This document shows positions 17,917 to 28,118 of a stretch of 64,000 nucleotides of DNA, one piece after another. The notes under the pieces were generated by a model that was not told where the DNA came from, ran no database searches, and saw nothing but the letters and a program-made list of their open reading frames with translations. Each line of letters begins with the position of its first letter. Within the stretch, counting starts at the first letter, position 1. This DNA comes from Flagellimonas lutaonensis. Lineage in GTDB: Bacteria > Bacteroidota > Bacteroidia > Flavobacteriales > Flavobacteriaceae. The stretch is taken from NCBI RefSeq assembly GCF_000963865.1, contig NZ_CP011071.1, positions 934,501 to 998,500 on the forward strand, in the 5' to 3' direction. The translations under genes and the position numbers were made by a program.

Positions 17917-19092
17917 TCACTGCCCTTGCCAATTAACAATCTTTTGTTCGTACATCGCATCAAGACCCATTTGCACGCAAAGGGCGGCTTTGGCCCCGCT
18001 ATGTACATCAGAAATAGGTTGCCAATTGTTGACAACACTGTCCCTGAAATCAATCAAGGCTTGTTTACTGGGGTCTGCATGATCGACCTCAACGGGTATG
18101 CCCTTGCCTTGGTCCCAGTTCAGCGTGGCCCCTGACACACCATCGACCTCACCGAGTTCTTTCTTGTATCCGCCTTCAGGGTGGTACCATGCCTTCACAT
18201 AGTCAAGAATATAGCTGCCCTTGTCGCCCAATACTTTGATTTTGTAATCGCCCATCGAATTGCTTGTCAGACATGTAAAGGTAGCCTTCACCCCTTGCGG
18301 GTAGCTGTATATAAGATGTATGTTGTCGTAGGTCTCACGACCATCTTTCCAGTAATCGATGCCACCGATGCCCATCACCTTTTCTGGCGTGGCCTCAAGT
18401 ACCCAATTGGTAAAATCAAGCTGGTGCGAGCAGAGCTCGGCCAACAATCCGCCCGAATATTCACGGTACATTCGCCAGTTGATGAGTTTTTTCCATTTCG
18501 GGTCGGGCACGGGGCGTCGCCAGTTACCGTTTCGGTTCCACTGGCATTCAAAGGCGGTTATCTTACCTATTTTACCCTGCTTGATCTGGTCAACAATATG
18601 GGTGTACAATCGTGAGCTATGGTATTGGTGACCGGTTTGAAAAATCTTATTGGAGGCGGAAGCTTTTTTGACCAATTCTTCAATTCCTGAATAGCCTTTG
18701 GCCATGGTCTTTTCACAATACACATGTTTGCCTGCATCGAGGGCATCAATGGCTATTTGGGCATGGGTGCTGAAAGGTGTGGCCACCAGTACCGCATCTA
18801 CAGTAGGGTCATCCAGCAACTTTCTATAATCTTCGTAGCCCTGTGCTTTGCCATCGACCTTGGCCAAGCCCTCTTCCAACCTGAAAGGAATGATATCGCA
18901 ACAGGCCACCACTCGCAGGTTCGGAATCTCGTTGATGATCGGAATCAGTCCACCACCACGGTCGCCCGTACCGATAATGCCGATATTGACGGTATCATTG
19001 GCACCACCGATATTTTCAAGACCAAACATCGATGTGGCATATAAGGCCGCTGAGGTTGCCAAACTTCCCTTTACAAATTCTCTTCGCTTCAT
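17917..19092 (-). CDS. Gfo/Idh/MocA family oxidoreductase, Tat signal
   Basis: A 391-residue protein. The N-terminal MKRREFVKGSLATSA is a twin-arginine signal, so the enzyme is probably exported folded with its nucleotide cofactor. The Rossmann domain begins NIGIIGTGDRGGGLIP (residues about 36-51). The cofactor-domain motif HVYCEKTMAKGYSG supplies the conserved Glu-Lys. The C-terminal alpha/beta domain contains the substrate pocket (about residues 150-340, including SGGLLAELCSHQLDFTNWV). It lies 3 bp after the gene upstream. Family members oxidise or reduce sugars, and some act in glycoside cleavage through a 3-keto intermediate. Substrate not readable. Confidence 0.9.
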   Translation of the reverse strand: MKRREFVKGSLATSAALYATSMFGLENIGGANDTVNIGIIGTGDRGGGLIPIINEIPNLRVVACCDIIPFRLEEGLAKVDGKAQGYEDYRKLLDDPTVDAVLVATPFSTHAQIAIDALDAGKHVYCEKTMAKGYSGIEELVKKASASNKIFQTGHQYHSSRLYTHIVDQIKQGKIGKITAFECQWNRNGNWRRPVPDPKWKKLINWRMYREYSGGLLAELCSHQLDFTNWVLEATPEKVMGIGGIDYWKDGRETYDNIHLIYSYPQGVKATFTCLTSNSMGDYKIKVLGDKGSYILDYVKAWYHPEGGYKKELGEVDGVSGATLNWDQGKGIPVEVDHADPSKQALIDFRDSVVNNWQPISDVHSGAKAALCVQMGLDAMYEQKIVNWQGQ

Positions 19093-19095
19093 TCG

Positions 19096-20427
19096 TTATA
19101 ATTTAGGTTCCCATCCCTTTTCATATTCCCGTTTCCAACTTTGCATGGCCTTTTCACTGTTCAGCACCTTGCCCGTTTCGGTATCAACGTTCAAGGTGTG
19201 GCCTGCATCCTGCGCCATATTGCCCAAATGGCAGAGCATGGTCGAAATACTGGCATCGTTGATATCTGAGTTGAGCGACTCGTCTTTTCTGATCGCATTG
19301 AAGAAGTTGCCCACATGGTCAACATCCAAATCGCCCATACCAATGGTGTTGGTCGTGCCGCTCTGTTGTCCCTTTTCAAATTCGAACTTAACGGGATTGC
19401 CCCCAAGGTCATACAGTTTATAATACTCCCTACTCAATTCAATGCTTCCTTTGCTGCCATAAATGGTTACCCCACGGCCAGGGCGTTCAGGTTTCATCAT
19501 GCCGCGGCTATGGCCCGTCCACGTGATGAATTTGTTTCCGGGGAAGGTGTAGGTCACCTGTTGGTTATCGATGAACTCCCAGTCGTCGTCATAGGTATAT
19601 TTTCCCCCAAACGAGGTCACCGTTTCAGGAAGATCCACGCCAAGGGCCCAACGGCAGATATCGATTTCATGTGTGCCATTGTTATGAATCTCGCCCGTGC
19701 CCCAGTTTCTGAACCAGTGCCAATTGTAGGGATGGATGTTGTCGCGATAGTCTTCACGAGGGGCCGGGCCTTGCCACAGCTCCCAATCCAAGGTTTTGGG
19801 CACTTCGATTTTGTTTCCGTTTCCGATGGAACCACGGTTGTTCGAATAATAGGCCTCCCCCTTGTAAACCTCCCCGATGATACCATTTCTTATATCGTTG
19901 ACAGCCATGGCCGTTGTTCTTGAGGATCTTTGTTGGTTGCCCATCTGCACCTTTTTGCCATACTTGTTCTGGGCTGCCACCAAAAGGTCATTTTCATGTG
20001 GATTGTGACTACAGGGTTTTTCCACATACACATGTTTGCCGGCCTGTAGGGCCATAATGGCCATAGGGGCATGCCAGTGCTCTGGGGTGGCGATAAATAC
20101 GGCATCGACATCGTTGTCCTCCAAAATCTTTCTAAAATCCTTTTCGACCTTGGGCAGATAGCCAATGTTCTTTTGGCACCAAGCGTTGTGTTGTTCAATG
20201 ATAACATCGTCTACATCGCAATTGTAGAGCACCTTGGCATTGGGGTCTTGGTGAATGGCCATCGCATGTGCCTTGGCCCGGCTGCGCACCCCAATGACCG
20301 CGCAGTTTATGGTATCATTTGCCCCTAAGATATGGGCATGTGCCATTTCTGGCAGTACCAATCCGCCGAGGGTTACGGCGGCTGTGCCCGCCGTGGTCTT
20401 TTTGATAAAGTCTCTTCTTGAGGTCAT
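19096..20427 (-). CDS. Gfo/Idh/MocA family oxidoreductase, Tat signal (second paralogue)
   Basis: A 443-residue protein with a twin-arginine signal (MTSRRDFIKKTTAGTAAV, cleavage near AHA, residue about 32). The NAD(P)-binding Rossmann fold starts INCAVIGVRSRAKAHA. The motif HVYVEKPCSHNPHEN carries the Glu-Lys-Pro typical of the family. The C-terminal half has WHWFRNWGTGEIHNNGTHEIDICRW in the pocket region. It is longer than its neighbour at 17917-19092 and not a recent duplicate. Gap of 2 bp from the DUF1080 gene upstream. Two exported, NAD-type oxidoreductases in one operon suggest successive redox steps on a periplasmic sugar. GH109 enzymes share this fold and export type and are an alternative. 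Confidence 0.9.
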   Translation of the reverse strand: MTSRRDFIKKTTAGTAAVTLGGLVLPEMAHAHILGANDTINCAVIGVRSRAKAHAMAIHQDPNAKVLYNCDVDDVIIEQHNAWCQKNIGYLPKVEKDFRKILEDNDVDAVFIATPEHWHAPMAIMALQAGKHVYVEKPCSHNPHENDLLVAAQNKYGKKVQMGNQQRSSRTTAMAVNDIRNGIIGEVYKGEAYYSNNRGSIGNGNKIEVPKTLDWELWQGPAPREDYRDNIHPYNWHWFRNWGTGEIHNNGTHEIDICRWALGVDLPETVTSFGGKYTYDDDWEFIDNQQVTYTFPGNKFITWTGHSRGMMKPERPGRGVTIYGSKGSIELSREYYKLYDLGGNPVKFEFEKGQQSGTTNTIGMGDLDVDHVGNFFNAIRKDESLNSDINDASISTMLCHLGNMAQDAGHTLNVDTETGKVLNSEKAMQSWKREYEKGWEPKL

Positions 20428-20429
20428 GT

Positions 20430-21812
20430 CTATTCTTCTTTTGTTATCGGTCGTATTTTGATGTTCTTAAAGCTCACGCGATCACCATGATCTTGCAGCA
20501 GAATATGCCCTTTTTCGGCCTCGCCAAAATTGGGCCATTTTGCGTACTTGCTCTCAGAGACCAGTTTTCGAAAATCATCGCTACCTCGCTCGTATTCCAA
20601 GACCTTCATGCCATTGAGCCAATGTTCTACATGGCCATCTTTTGATGTAATGTAAGCGGAATTCCACTCGCCTATCGGATTCACGGGCTTGTTCGGGTCT
20701 GCCTGAATCAGATCATACAGTGAGGCGAGCGTGCGGCTACCCTCGTGATTGCCCAACTTGGCATCGGGATGCCGTTCATCGTCCAAAATTTGGTATTCCA
20801 ATCCGATTGAGGATCCCGGACCTTTGTTCAAATTAGTATCCACATAATATTTGATGCCACTGTTGGCACCCTCGGTCAATTTGAAATCGACCCTTAATTC
20901 AAAATCACCATACGTGTCAACCGTTACGATATCACCCCCGGCAGCAGACTCTTCGCCCCCGGTTGCCAAAACCGTCAGTTCGCCGTTTTCGATAACCCAC
21001 CCCTTGTCAGGGAAACTATCGAGCCGTGCCCCCCGCCAGCCTTCGGTGGTTTTTCCATCCCAGAGCAATTTCCAGCCGTTCTTTTGCTCATCGATGGTGA
21101 GTTGGTTTTTTGTGATGATAGGTTTTATCGGTGATTCTTTGGAGTATTTCCATAGGCTATCGGTCAATATCTTGATGTTGCGCCACATGATCTTGGCGCC
21201 CGCTTTCTGGTCGTCACCAATGCTGTGTACCTGCAGGGCGATAAAGCCGCTAGAGGTCTTGTCATCAATCAAGTGTGCTGCAGGCACTCCGTTGACCCAT
21301 GTTTTGATCGTATCGCCAATGGCTTCGATGCGATAGTGGTTCCATTCGTTCTGTTTAAAGGCTTTCTGTGCTTCCGGATTGCCATCCATTGGGTTCAGCC
21401 ACCCACGACGGGCCTCGTCGTAGATGCCTCCGCTCCATGCACGGTCAGAGGGGTCGATTTCAACTTGATAGCCGTGAACTCTTCCATCCATATAATGCGG
21501 AAAACTGTTGCTGCGAATCTGTATGCCCGAGTTCATCGACGGGTCCACCTTGTATTCCAACTCAAGAATAAAATCATCATATATTTTGTCCGTGGTCAAA
21601 AAGGAATTTGGGGTACCATGTACCGTGGTGCCGACAATGGCGCCATCCCTCACTTCGTATTCGGCCTCGCCTCCTTTCTGGGTCCATCCGTCCAAGGTTT
21701 CACCATCAAAAAGGGTTACCCAGGGCGTATCATCCTTATTGGTTTCGCCACAGGCCCAAGCCAACAAAATCAACAAAACGGCATATTTTATTTTTCGTTT
21801 CAAAAAGCTCAT
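20430..21812 (-). CDS. Two-domain DUF1080 lipoprotein (3-keto-disaccharide hydrolase family)
   Basis: A 460-residue protein with a lipoprotein signal (LILLAWACGE, lipobox Cys 21). Two concanavalin-like DUF1080 (3KDH) domains follow: about residues 32-215 (WVTLFDGETLDGW) and about 230-455 (WKLLWDGKTTEGW). Both show the family pattern SGIQIRS or SGIKYYV in the middle. Published work on Bacteroides links DUF1080 to hydrolysis of 3-keto-glycosides. Double-domain forms like this are less usual. Located between the TRAP transporter genes and the Gfo/Idh pair, it would act at the cell surface or in the periplasm. Assigning the substrate would be inference. Confidence 0.88.
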   Translation of the reverse strand: MSFLKRKIKYAVLLILLAWACGETNKDDTPWVTLFDGETLDGWTQKGGEAEYEVRDGAIVGTTVHGTPNSFLTTDKIYDDFILELEYKVDPSMNSGIQIRSNSFPHYMDGRVHGYQVEIDPSDRAWSGGIYDEARRGWLNPMDGNPEAQKAFKQNEWNHYRIEAIGDTIKTWVNGVPAAHLIDDKTSSGFIALQVHSIGDDQKAGAKIMWRNIKILTDSLWKYSKESPIKPIITKNQLTIDEQKNGWKLLWDGKTTEGWRGARLDSFPDKGWVIENGELTVLATGGEESAAGGDIVTVDTYGDFELRVDFKLTEGANSGIKYYVDTNLNKGPGSSIGLEYQILDDERHPDAKLGNHEGSRTLASLYDLIQADPNKPVNPIGEWNSAYITSKDGHVEHWLNGMKVLEYERGSDDFRKLVSESKYAKWPNFGEAEKGHILLQDHGDRVSFKNIKIRPITKEE

Positions 21813-21834
21813 TGTATAGTGTATTTATCGGTTA

Positions 21835-23130
21835 TTATAAGTCAAACAGACCTGGCAGCCACAAGGTCAATTGGGGTATATAAGTTATCAAAAACAATGC
21901 GGCTATCATAGCCACGAACAAAGGCAGTAAAGGCCGCACTACTTTTTCGATGGATGTCTTTGCAATACCGACCCCCACAAACAGCACAGAACCTACGGGC
22001 GGGGTGCAAAGCCCAATACAAAGGTTCAATATCATGATGACACCAAAATGTACCGGATCAATGCCCAATTTGGTCACGACAGGTAAGAATATCGGGGTGA
22101 AAATCAGTACGGCCGGAGTAATGTCCATAAAAATGCCCACCAACAGTAAAATCAAATTGATGATCAACAAAATCATGATCTTGTTATCTGAAATGCCCAA
22201 AAGTCCTGTGCTGATTTCCTGCGGAATATGCTCATACGAAAGCACCCACGACATGCTCATCGAAGCCCCAATCAAGAGCATGACAATGGCCGTAGTGGCC
22301 GAGGAATCCAAAAATATCTTTGGAAGCTTTTCAAGGGTGATTTCCTTATAAATGAATCCGAGTATCAGACTGTACAGCACCGCAATGGCCGAGGCCTCGG
22401 TAGCGGTAAAAATACCCGCTACAATGCCCCCAATGACCAGCACCAACAAAAACAGAGCGGGCACGGCATCGACGAAAGTTCTGAACACCTCTTTGAAAGA
22501 GCTTCGTTTCCCTACATTATATCCTTTCTTTTTTGCCCAGAAAGAGGCGACCACCATCAAAAAGAGTCCCGTTAAAATACCCGGTATGTAACCCGCCAGA
22601 AACAGTGCGGCAATCGAGGCCCCACCACTGGCCAGGGAGTACACGATCAAAATATTGCTGGGCGGAATGACTAAGCCAGTTGTGGCCGAGGTAATGTTCA
22701 CGGCAGCTCCAAATTCTTTGTCATATCCTTCTTTTTCCATCTCAGGGCCAAGAATGCTTCCCATGGCCGAGGCCGAGGCCATGGCCGAACCCGCGATGGC
22801 ACCCATCAACATGGCCGAAATTACGTTGATCAAGGCCAAGCCCCCCGGCAGGGCACCTACCAAGGTCTTTGCAAAAGCGATCAAACGGTGGGCAATGCCC
22901 CCATTGTTCATCAATTCGCCAGAAAGGATAAAAAACGGAATGGCCAAGAGGGCGAAACTGTCCAATCCCGTGGCCATACGCTGCGATATGGTCGTGAAGG
23001 CCGGCAGAGCGGGTATGCTCACCAACATGGTCAACAACGATGAAATGGCAATGCTCCAAGCCACTGGAGTGCCGATGGACAACAAGCCGACAAAACTGAT
23101 AATCAAGACAAGTATGGGAATGTATTCCAT
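21835..23130 (-). CDS. TRAP transporter large permease (DctM family)
   Basis: A 431-residue integral membrane protein of the TRAP large-subunit family, with about 12 hydrophobic segments. Typical motifs include GELMNNGGIAHRLIAFAKTLVGALPGGLA (residues about 70-98, quoted only for orientation in its first half) and NILIVYSLASGG. The TRAP system uses a Na+ gradient to import organic acids captured by a periplasmic binding protein. It follows dctQ by 4 bp. In a locus with uxaC and uxuA, a uronate is the likely cargo. Confidence 0.93.
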   Translation of the reverse strand: MEYIPILVLIISFVGLLSIGTPVAWSIAISSLLTMLVSIPALPAFTTISQRMATGLDSFALLAIPFFILSGELMNNGGIAHRLIAFAKTLVGALPGGLALINVISAMLMGAIAGSAMASASAMGSILGPEMEKEGYDKEFGAAVNITSATTGLVIPPSNILIVYSLASGGASIAALFLAGYIPGILTGLFLMVVASFWAKKKGYNVGKRSSFKEVFRTFVDAVPALFLLVLVIGGIVAGIFTATEASAIAVLYSLILGFIYKEITLEKLPKIFLDSSATTAIVMLLIGASMSMSWVLSYEHIPQEISTGLLGISDNKIMILLIINLILLLVGIFMDITPAVLIFTPIFLPVVTKLGIDPVHFGVIMILNLCIGLCTPPVGSVLFVGVGIAKTSIEKVVRPLLPLFVAMIAALFLITYIPQLTLWLPGLFDL

Positions 23131-23134
23131 AGTT

Positions 23135-23599
23135 TTAGCTGTTCGGCATATCAGAGATTTTATAGTAGATGATGAGCAATCCGCTTAAGGGAATCACCAA
23201 ATACACTACGGCCAATGGCAGGCCCAGGGCAGGTGAATATTGCTCGAGCACATAGGTCACGTAGACCAACCGAAGCCCCCCTATGACCATCGCAAACAGA
23301 CAAAACAGTACGATGGCAATGCGAACCAACTGCTTCAATTTTTTTTGGTTATTGCCACTGGTACGCCGGGCCAATACATCGATGGCCACGTGCCCGTTAC
23401 GGCCTGCCACATAGGCCGCCCCCAAAACGCCAATCCATATCATGAGAAACCGGGCCAGTTCATCGGTAAAAGAGCTTGGAGTGCCCAAAACATAGCGACT
23501 GAACACCTGCCAGAGCACGTTTACCACCATAACGGCCATGATCAAGACCAGTGCATGGCCCAAAATGTTGTCCAGTTTTTTTCTAAATCCCGTGGTCAT
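23135..23599 (-). CDS. TRAP transporter small permease (DctQ family)
   Basis: A 154-residue protein with four hydrophobic segments and the family core ARFLMIWIGVLGAAYVAGRNGHVAID (a Trp-rich loop after the second helix). It forms the membrane complex with the large permease and connects to the binding protein. It overlaps dctP by 4 bp (ATGA-type coupling) and is 4 bp from the large-permease gene. Confidence 0.92.
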   Translation of the reverse strand: MTTGFRKKLDNILGHALVLIMAVMVVNVLWQVFSRYVLGTPSSFTDELARFLMIWIGVLGAAYVAGRNGHVAIDVLARRTSGNNQKKLKQLVRIAIVLFCLFAMVIGGLRLVYVTYVLEQYSPALGLPLAVVYLVIPLSGLLIIYYKISDMPNS

Positions 23600-24588
23600 T
23601 GCATTGTCTGGATTTGTTGGATGATAGGGTACAATTCCTTTTCACTTTTATACTGTTCGTATACTTTTTCAGCCCTTTTCATAAAGGGCTCCTTGTCGGG
23701 CCTAATAATTTTCACACCCGATTTTTTAACCTCGTGCAAGGCCTCGGCTTCCACCTCGGCCCATAATTTTCGCTGATAGGCAATGGAATTGTCGACCACT
23801 TCTTTCAACCAAGCTTGCTCTTGCGTGGAAAGCTTATCCCAAAAATGGGTGCCGGCAACCAACACATCAGGTGAAAAGGTGTGCTCGTTCAACGAATAAT
23901 ATTGGCAGACCTCATAATGTCTTGAAAGGTAAAAACTCGGCGGATTGTTCTCTGCGCCATCGACCACGCCCTGCTGCAACGACGTATAGAGCTCGCCCCA
24001 AGAAATGGGCGTTGGTGACCCTCCGAAACTGTTGACCATCTCGATGGCGGTAACGCTTTCCATCACGCGTATTTTCAATCCCTCCAAATCATCAGGATGT
24101 TCAATCGGCCGTTCTTTGGAATAAAAACTGCGGCTGCCAGCATCATAGTAGCCCAGACCCTTCAACCAGTATTTTTGGCCGTCGTCCAAAAGTTGCTGTC
24201 CAATAGGGCCATCGAGCACCGCAAAGGCGTGTTGCCTGTTTTTAAACAGATAGGGCAGCCCCAAAATGCGTGTTTTGGGCGCAAAATTTTCTAAGGTGGC
24301 CACCGATACCTTGGTCATGTCGAGGCTTCCTATTTGTATCAATTCCAAGATTTCGCGCTCGGTGCCCAGTTGTTGGTTGGGATATATCTCAATTTTTATG
24401 GTGCCCCCCGAAAGCTCGGCCAAATCCTCCCCCATTTTTACCATGGCCTTGTGGACGGAGTGGTTGATGTCCAACCCATGTGCCAAGCGTATATATTTGA
24501 CCCCGTCAGTGTTTTTGCAACCGAACAAAAGAAGTACGGCCAGAACCAACAGAGCATGTATTTTCAGCGAACCTCTATCCATTTTCAA
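23596..24588 (-). CDS. TRAP substrate-binding lipoprotein (DctP family)
   Basis: A 330-residue protein with a lipoprotein signal (LLLFGCKN, Cys 24). The DctP fold shows IRLAHGLDINHSVHKAM at the start, EIYPNQQLGTEREILELIQIG, LPYLFKNRQHAFAVLDG, and the binding-site helix region IRVMESVTAIEMVNSFGGSPTPI with the conserved Arg that binds the ligand carboxylate. VDGAENNPPSFY is also family-typical. Being lipidated, it is tethered to the membrane rather than free in the periplasm. It overlaps uxaC by 4 bp, which links transport directly to uronate metabolism. Confidence 0.94.
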   Translation of the reverse strand: MKMDRGSLKIHALLVLAVLLLFGCKNTDGVKYIRLAHGLDINHSVHKAMVKMGEDLAELSGGTIKIEIYPNQQLGTEREILELIQIGSLDMTKVSVATLENFAPKTRILGLPYLFKNRQHAFAVLDGPIGQQLLDDGQKYWLKGLGYYDAGSRSFYSKERPIEHPDDLEGLKIRVMESVTAIEMVNSFGGSPTPISWGELYTSLQQGVVDGAENNPPSFYLSRHYEVCQYYSLNEHTFSPDVLVAGTHFWDKLSTQEQAWLKEVVDNSIAYQRKLWAEVEAEALHEVKKSGVKIIRPDKEPFMKRAEKVYEQYKSEKELYPIIQQIQTMQ

Positions 24589-25982
24589 AAATCAAAGTAT
24601 TGTTTGGCGTTGTTGTAGCAGATGTCCTGTACGATACTTCCTATGTGTTCGATATCGGTGGGCAGCAAGCCTTTTTCAATATCATTGCCGAAGATATTGC
24701 AGAGCAATCGCCTAAAATATTCATGTCGGGGAAAGGACAACAGACTTCGCGAATCGGTCAACATCCCCACAAAACAACTCAATACCCCCATGTTCGAGAG
24801 GGTGTTCAGCTGTTTTTCCATGCCATCCAATTGGTCTAAATACCACCAGCCCGACCCGTATTGCATCTTTCCTCTCACACTGCCGTCATTGAAGTTGCCG
24901 ACCATGGTGGCGAAGACCTCGTTCTGGGCGGGATTCAAGTTGTACAAAATTGTCTTCGCAAGTTGGTCGGTACTATCCAACAGGTTCAGAAATTTACTTA
25001 AAGGATACCCCTGTTGGAAATCGCCAATGGAGTCAAAACCAGTGTCAGGCCCCAGTTGCCGTAACATTCGCTCATTGGTATTGCGCAAAGCGCCCAGGTG
25101 AAACTGCTGCACCCAGCCATGTTTGTGATATTCACGACATACATGCACCAAGGTCTCGAACTTGAAATACCGGATTTCTTCAATTTCCAAGGATTTTCCC
25201 GAAAGGATTTTCTTGAAAACCTTTTCGATATCAAAGGAGTTGAATTCAAAATAATAGAGCTGTTCAGGCCCATGGTCGGCCAATCGACAGCCATTTTCAT
25301 GAAAATGGGCAATCCTCTTTTTAAGTGCGGAAAGCAAATCGGCATAGGATGCTATCGTTACCCCGGAAGCCTGCATCAACACCGCTACGTAGTTGCAGTA
25401 GGATATAGGGTCTTCGACCGCATAGGCTTTATCGGGCCTGAAAGTGGGCAATATTGTGGGCCGTACATTATCTTTTCGGGCCTTTTGGTGGTGCCTAAAA
25501 TCATCAACGGGGTCATCGGTGGTACAGACCACTTCGACCTTCATCTGGTTTAAAAGTCCCAGTGCACTATGGGTCTTTTGTTGCAATTGAGCGGATGTTT
25601 CCCGATACATCATTTTTGCATTGTCGGCGGACAAAAGTTCGGTGATGCCAAAGTGGCGTTGCAGCTCAAGGTGCGTCCAGTGATAGAGTGGATTGCGAAC
25701 CAAATAGGGAACGGCTTCGGCCCACTTCTGGAACTTTTCCTTATCGTTCGCATCACCCGTAATATACTTTTCATCGATGCCCAAGGTTCGCATGGCCCGC
25801 CATTTGTAGTGGTCGCCAGCCAGCCATGCCTGTGCAATGTTTTCAAATTGATGGTCGCTTGCCAACTGCTGGGGATCTAAATGGTTGTGGTAGTCGATGA
25901 TGGGCATCTGCTTGGCATAATCGTGGTATAACGCTTGCGCGTATTTATTATGCAACAGAAAATTGTCGGTGATAAAACTCAT
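24585..25982 (-). CDS. uxaC: Glucuronate isomerase (uronate isomerase)
   Basis: A 465-residue protein, normal length for UxaC, which interconverts D-glucuronate and D-fructuronate (or galacturonate and tagaturonate) in the cytoplasm. The metal site HNHLD occurs at residues about 33-37, and [10 protein letters not shown]-type and [13 protein letters not shown] segments follow the family pattern. The C-terminus has the usual [23 protein letters not shown]. No signal peptide. Start overlaps the end of uxuA by 4 bp. First step after import by the TRAP system. Confidence 0.96.
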   Translation of the reverse strand: MSFITDNFLLHNKYAQALYHDYAKQMPIIDYHNHLDPQQLASDHQFENIAQAWLAGDHYKWRAMRTLGIDEKYITGDANDKEKFQKWAEAVPYLVRNPLYHWTHLELQRHFGITELLSADNAKMMYRETSAQLQQKTHSALGLLNQMKVEVVCTTDDPVDDFRHHQKARKDNVRPTILPTFRPDKAYAVEDPISYCNYVAVLMQASGVTIASYADLLSALKKRIAHFHENGCRLADHGPEQLYYFEFNSFDIEKVFKKILSGKSLEIEEIRYFKFETLVHVCREYHKHGWVQQFHLGALRNTNERMLRQLGPDTGFDSIGDFQQGYPLSKFLNLLDSTDQLAKTILYNLNPAQNEVFATMVGNFNDGSVRGKMQYGSGWWYLDQLDGMEKQLNTLSNMGVLSCFVGMLTDSRSLLSFPRHEYFRRLLCNIFGNDIEKGLLPTDIEHIGSIVQDICYNNAKQYFDF

Positions 25983-27166
25983 GATGCCAGCGATTTTTCG
26001 ATTCCCAACATCAAGCCGCGTAGTTCGGCCAGGCCCCGCAGCCGGCCAATGGCCGAATAGCCCGGATTCGTTTTTTTCTTGAGGTCGTCCAACATTTGGT
26101 GGCCGTGGTCGGGGCGCATGGGCATGCGTTGGTTTTTTGCACCAGATTCCATTCTACGCCCCTGCTCTTGCAACAGTTCTTTCATGACCCCGTACATATC
26201 CACATCGCCATCGAGGTGGTCGGCCTCGTAAAAGTTTCCGAAATCATCTCGTTTGGTGCTTCGCAGATGTACAAAATTGATGCGTTGCCCCATCCGCCTT
26301 GCCATGCCCACCAGATCATTGTCAGGGCGCACCCCAAAAGAACCCGTGCAAAAACAGAGTCCATTATGAGGGCTGTCAAAAGCATTCAACAATGCTTCGG
26401 CATCTTTTTCTGTGCTTACCACCCGTGGCAAGCCAAAAATCGGGTACGGTGGATCATCGGGATGGATAGCCAAAAATACCTCTGCTTTCTCGGCTACGGG
26501 AGTAATTTCCTTGATGAAAGCGTAGAGGTTACTTCTCAACCTATCCTCATCAATGTCCTTATATCCGTCGAGGGCTTTTTGAGATTGTTCCAAGGTATAA
26601 CCCTCTTCGGCACCCGGAAGGCCTGCGATAATGGTGTCGGCCAATTTTTTTTTGGACTGATGATCCATCGTATCGAAAACCTTCTTTGCACGGGCAATTT
26701 CTTCAAGCCCATACCCGTTTTCGGCCCCTGGCCGTTGCAGTATAAAAAGTTCAAAGGCCGCAAATTCCGTTTTATCAAATCGCAGTGCCAACGAACCATC
26801 GGGCATGGTGAAGGCCAAGTCGGTGCGTGTCCAATCCAACACCGGCATAAAATTATAGCAGACAGTGTCGATGCCGCATTCTCCTAAGTTTTTGATGCTC
26901 TGCTTGTAGTTCTCAATGTACTTCTCATGGTCGCCGCTATGCTTTTTGATATCCTCATGAACGGGAATGCTCTCTACTACGGACCATGTCAGACCTGCAT
27001 CTTCGACTTGCTTTTTTCGTTTATTGATCTCGCTGATGGGCCAAACCTCTCCATTGGCAATGTGATGCAGGGCCGTGACCACGCCCGTGGCCCCTGCCAT
27101 TTTTATATCTGCCAGTGAGACCGGGTCGTCGGGGCCGTACCATCGCCATGTCTGTTCCAATCCCAT
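25979..27166 (-). CDS. uxuA: Mannonate dehydratase
   Basis: A 395-residue protein matching UxuA in length and pattern. It begins [18 protein letters not shown], has [10 protein letters not shown] early, [20 protein letters not shown] in the centre and [10 protein letters not shown] later, containing the metal-binding His and Cys ([14 protein letters not shown]). It dehydrates D-mannonate to 2-keto-3-deoxygluconate. Cytoplasmic. It lies 8 bp after the reductase gene. No KDG kinase or aldolase gene is in this window, so the end of the pathway must be elsewhere. Confidence 0.96.
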   Translation of the reverse strand: MGLEQTWRWYGPDDPVSLADIKMAGATGVVTALHHIANGEVWPISEINKRKKQVEDAGLTWSVVESIPVHEDIKKHSGDHEKYIENYKQSIKNLGECGIDTVCYNFMPVLDWTRTDLAFTMPDGSLALRFDKTEFAAFELFILQRPGAENGYGLEEIARAKKVFDTMDHQSKKKLADTIIAGLPGAEEGYTLEQSQKALDGYKDIDEDRLRSNLYAFIKEITPVAEKAEVFLAIHPDDPPYPIFGLPRVVSTEKDAEALLNAFDSPHNGLCFCTGSFGVRPDNDLVGMARRMGQRINFVHLRSTKRDDFGNFYEADHLDGDVDMYGVMKELLQEQGRRMESGAKNQRMPMRPDHGHQMLDDLKKKTNPGYSAIGRLRGLAELRGLMLGIEKSLAS

Positions 27167-27174
27167 AGTAAAAA

Positions 27175-27999
27175 TTATACGCCACTAAAGGCACTAAATC
27201 CGCCGTCGATGGGGATGATTGCCCCAGTCACAAAGCTCGCTGCATCGCTGATGAGCCAATGTACCGTCCCGTTCAGCTCATCGGCATGGCCAAAACGTTT
27301 CATCGGTGTCTTGGCGATAATCGTTTTTCCACGTTCGGTATAGCTGCCATCTTCGTTCAACAACAACGCCCTGTTCTGCTGGCCGATGAAAAAACCCGGG
27401 GCAATGGCATTGACCCGCAGTCCATCCCCAAATTTCAGTGCCAGTTCAGTGGCCATCCATCGGGTGAAATTGTCTATTGCGGCTTTGGAAGCCGAATAGC
27501 CCACCACCCTTGTAACGGCCTGTGTCGCGGTCATTGATGATACATTGATGATGCAACCGCTGCCTTGGTCGGCCATCTGTTCGCCAAAAACCAAAGAGGG
27601 CCGTACTGAGCCATCCAAGTTCAGCTCTGAAACTTTTCTAAAATCCTCCATTTTCAAATCAAAGATGGTTTGGTCTTTGGCAATGGTCGCCCCGGGCATA
27701 TTGCCTCCGGCCGCATTGATGAGTACGTCTATTTTTCCCCATTTGTTAAGCACTTCCTCCCTGACTTTTCGAAGAAATTCTTGGTCGAGCACATCACCTG
27801 AAAACCCCATAGCATCAGAGCCCACTTTTTTGAGTATTACCATTTTAGCCTCCACTTTCTTCGGAGTATGGCCTACAATGGCCACCTTCGTACCCTGTGA
27901 AAGCAGATATTCGGCCATATTACCGCCCAAAACGCCAGACCCCCCTGTGATGATGATCACTTTCTCGGAAATATCGAATAGTTTATCGCCCATTTTCAA
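27175..27999 (-). CDS. SDR-family oxidoreductase, probable fructuronate reductase (mannonate oxidoreductase)
   Basis: A 274-residue short-chain dehydrogenase. The cofactor motif TGGSGVLGG is at residues about 18-26, [10 protein letters not shown] is the NAG-type motif, the catalytic Ser is in NVSSMTATQ and Tyr-x-x-x-Lys occurs as YSASKAA. The C-terminal [25 protein letters not shown] is typical of SDR enzymes linked to uxuA in Bacteroidota. By position it fills the step between UxaC and UxuA, reducing fructuronate to mannonate. It is the first gene of the ten-gene operon. UxuB proper belongs to another family, so I give no gene symbol. Confidence 0.85.
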   Translation of the reverse strand: MKMGDKLFDISEKVIIITGGSGVLGGNMAEYLLSQGTKVAIVGHTPKKVEAKMVILKKVGSDAMGFSGDVLDQEFLRKVREEVLNKWGKIDVLINAAGGNMPGATIAKDQTIFDLKMEDFRKVSELNLDGSVRPSLVFGEQMADQGSGCIINVSSMTATQAVTRVVGYSASKAAIDNFTRWMATELALKFGDGLRVNAIAPGFFIGQQNRALLLNEDGSYTERGKTIIAKTPMKRFGHADELNGTVHWLISDAASFVTGAIIPIDGGFSAFSGV

Positions 28000-28118
28000 T
28001 TATATCTTTTTAATCGGCCCAGGATAGTTTTCGAATTGTTCGTTACCCATTCTAAATGTATGGTTTTTATTAGAGGGGCCAAAAGTTACCAAACTATGCT
28101 CGTACAAGAATCTAAACA

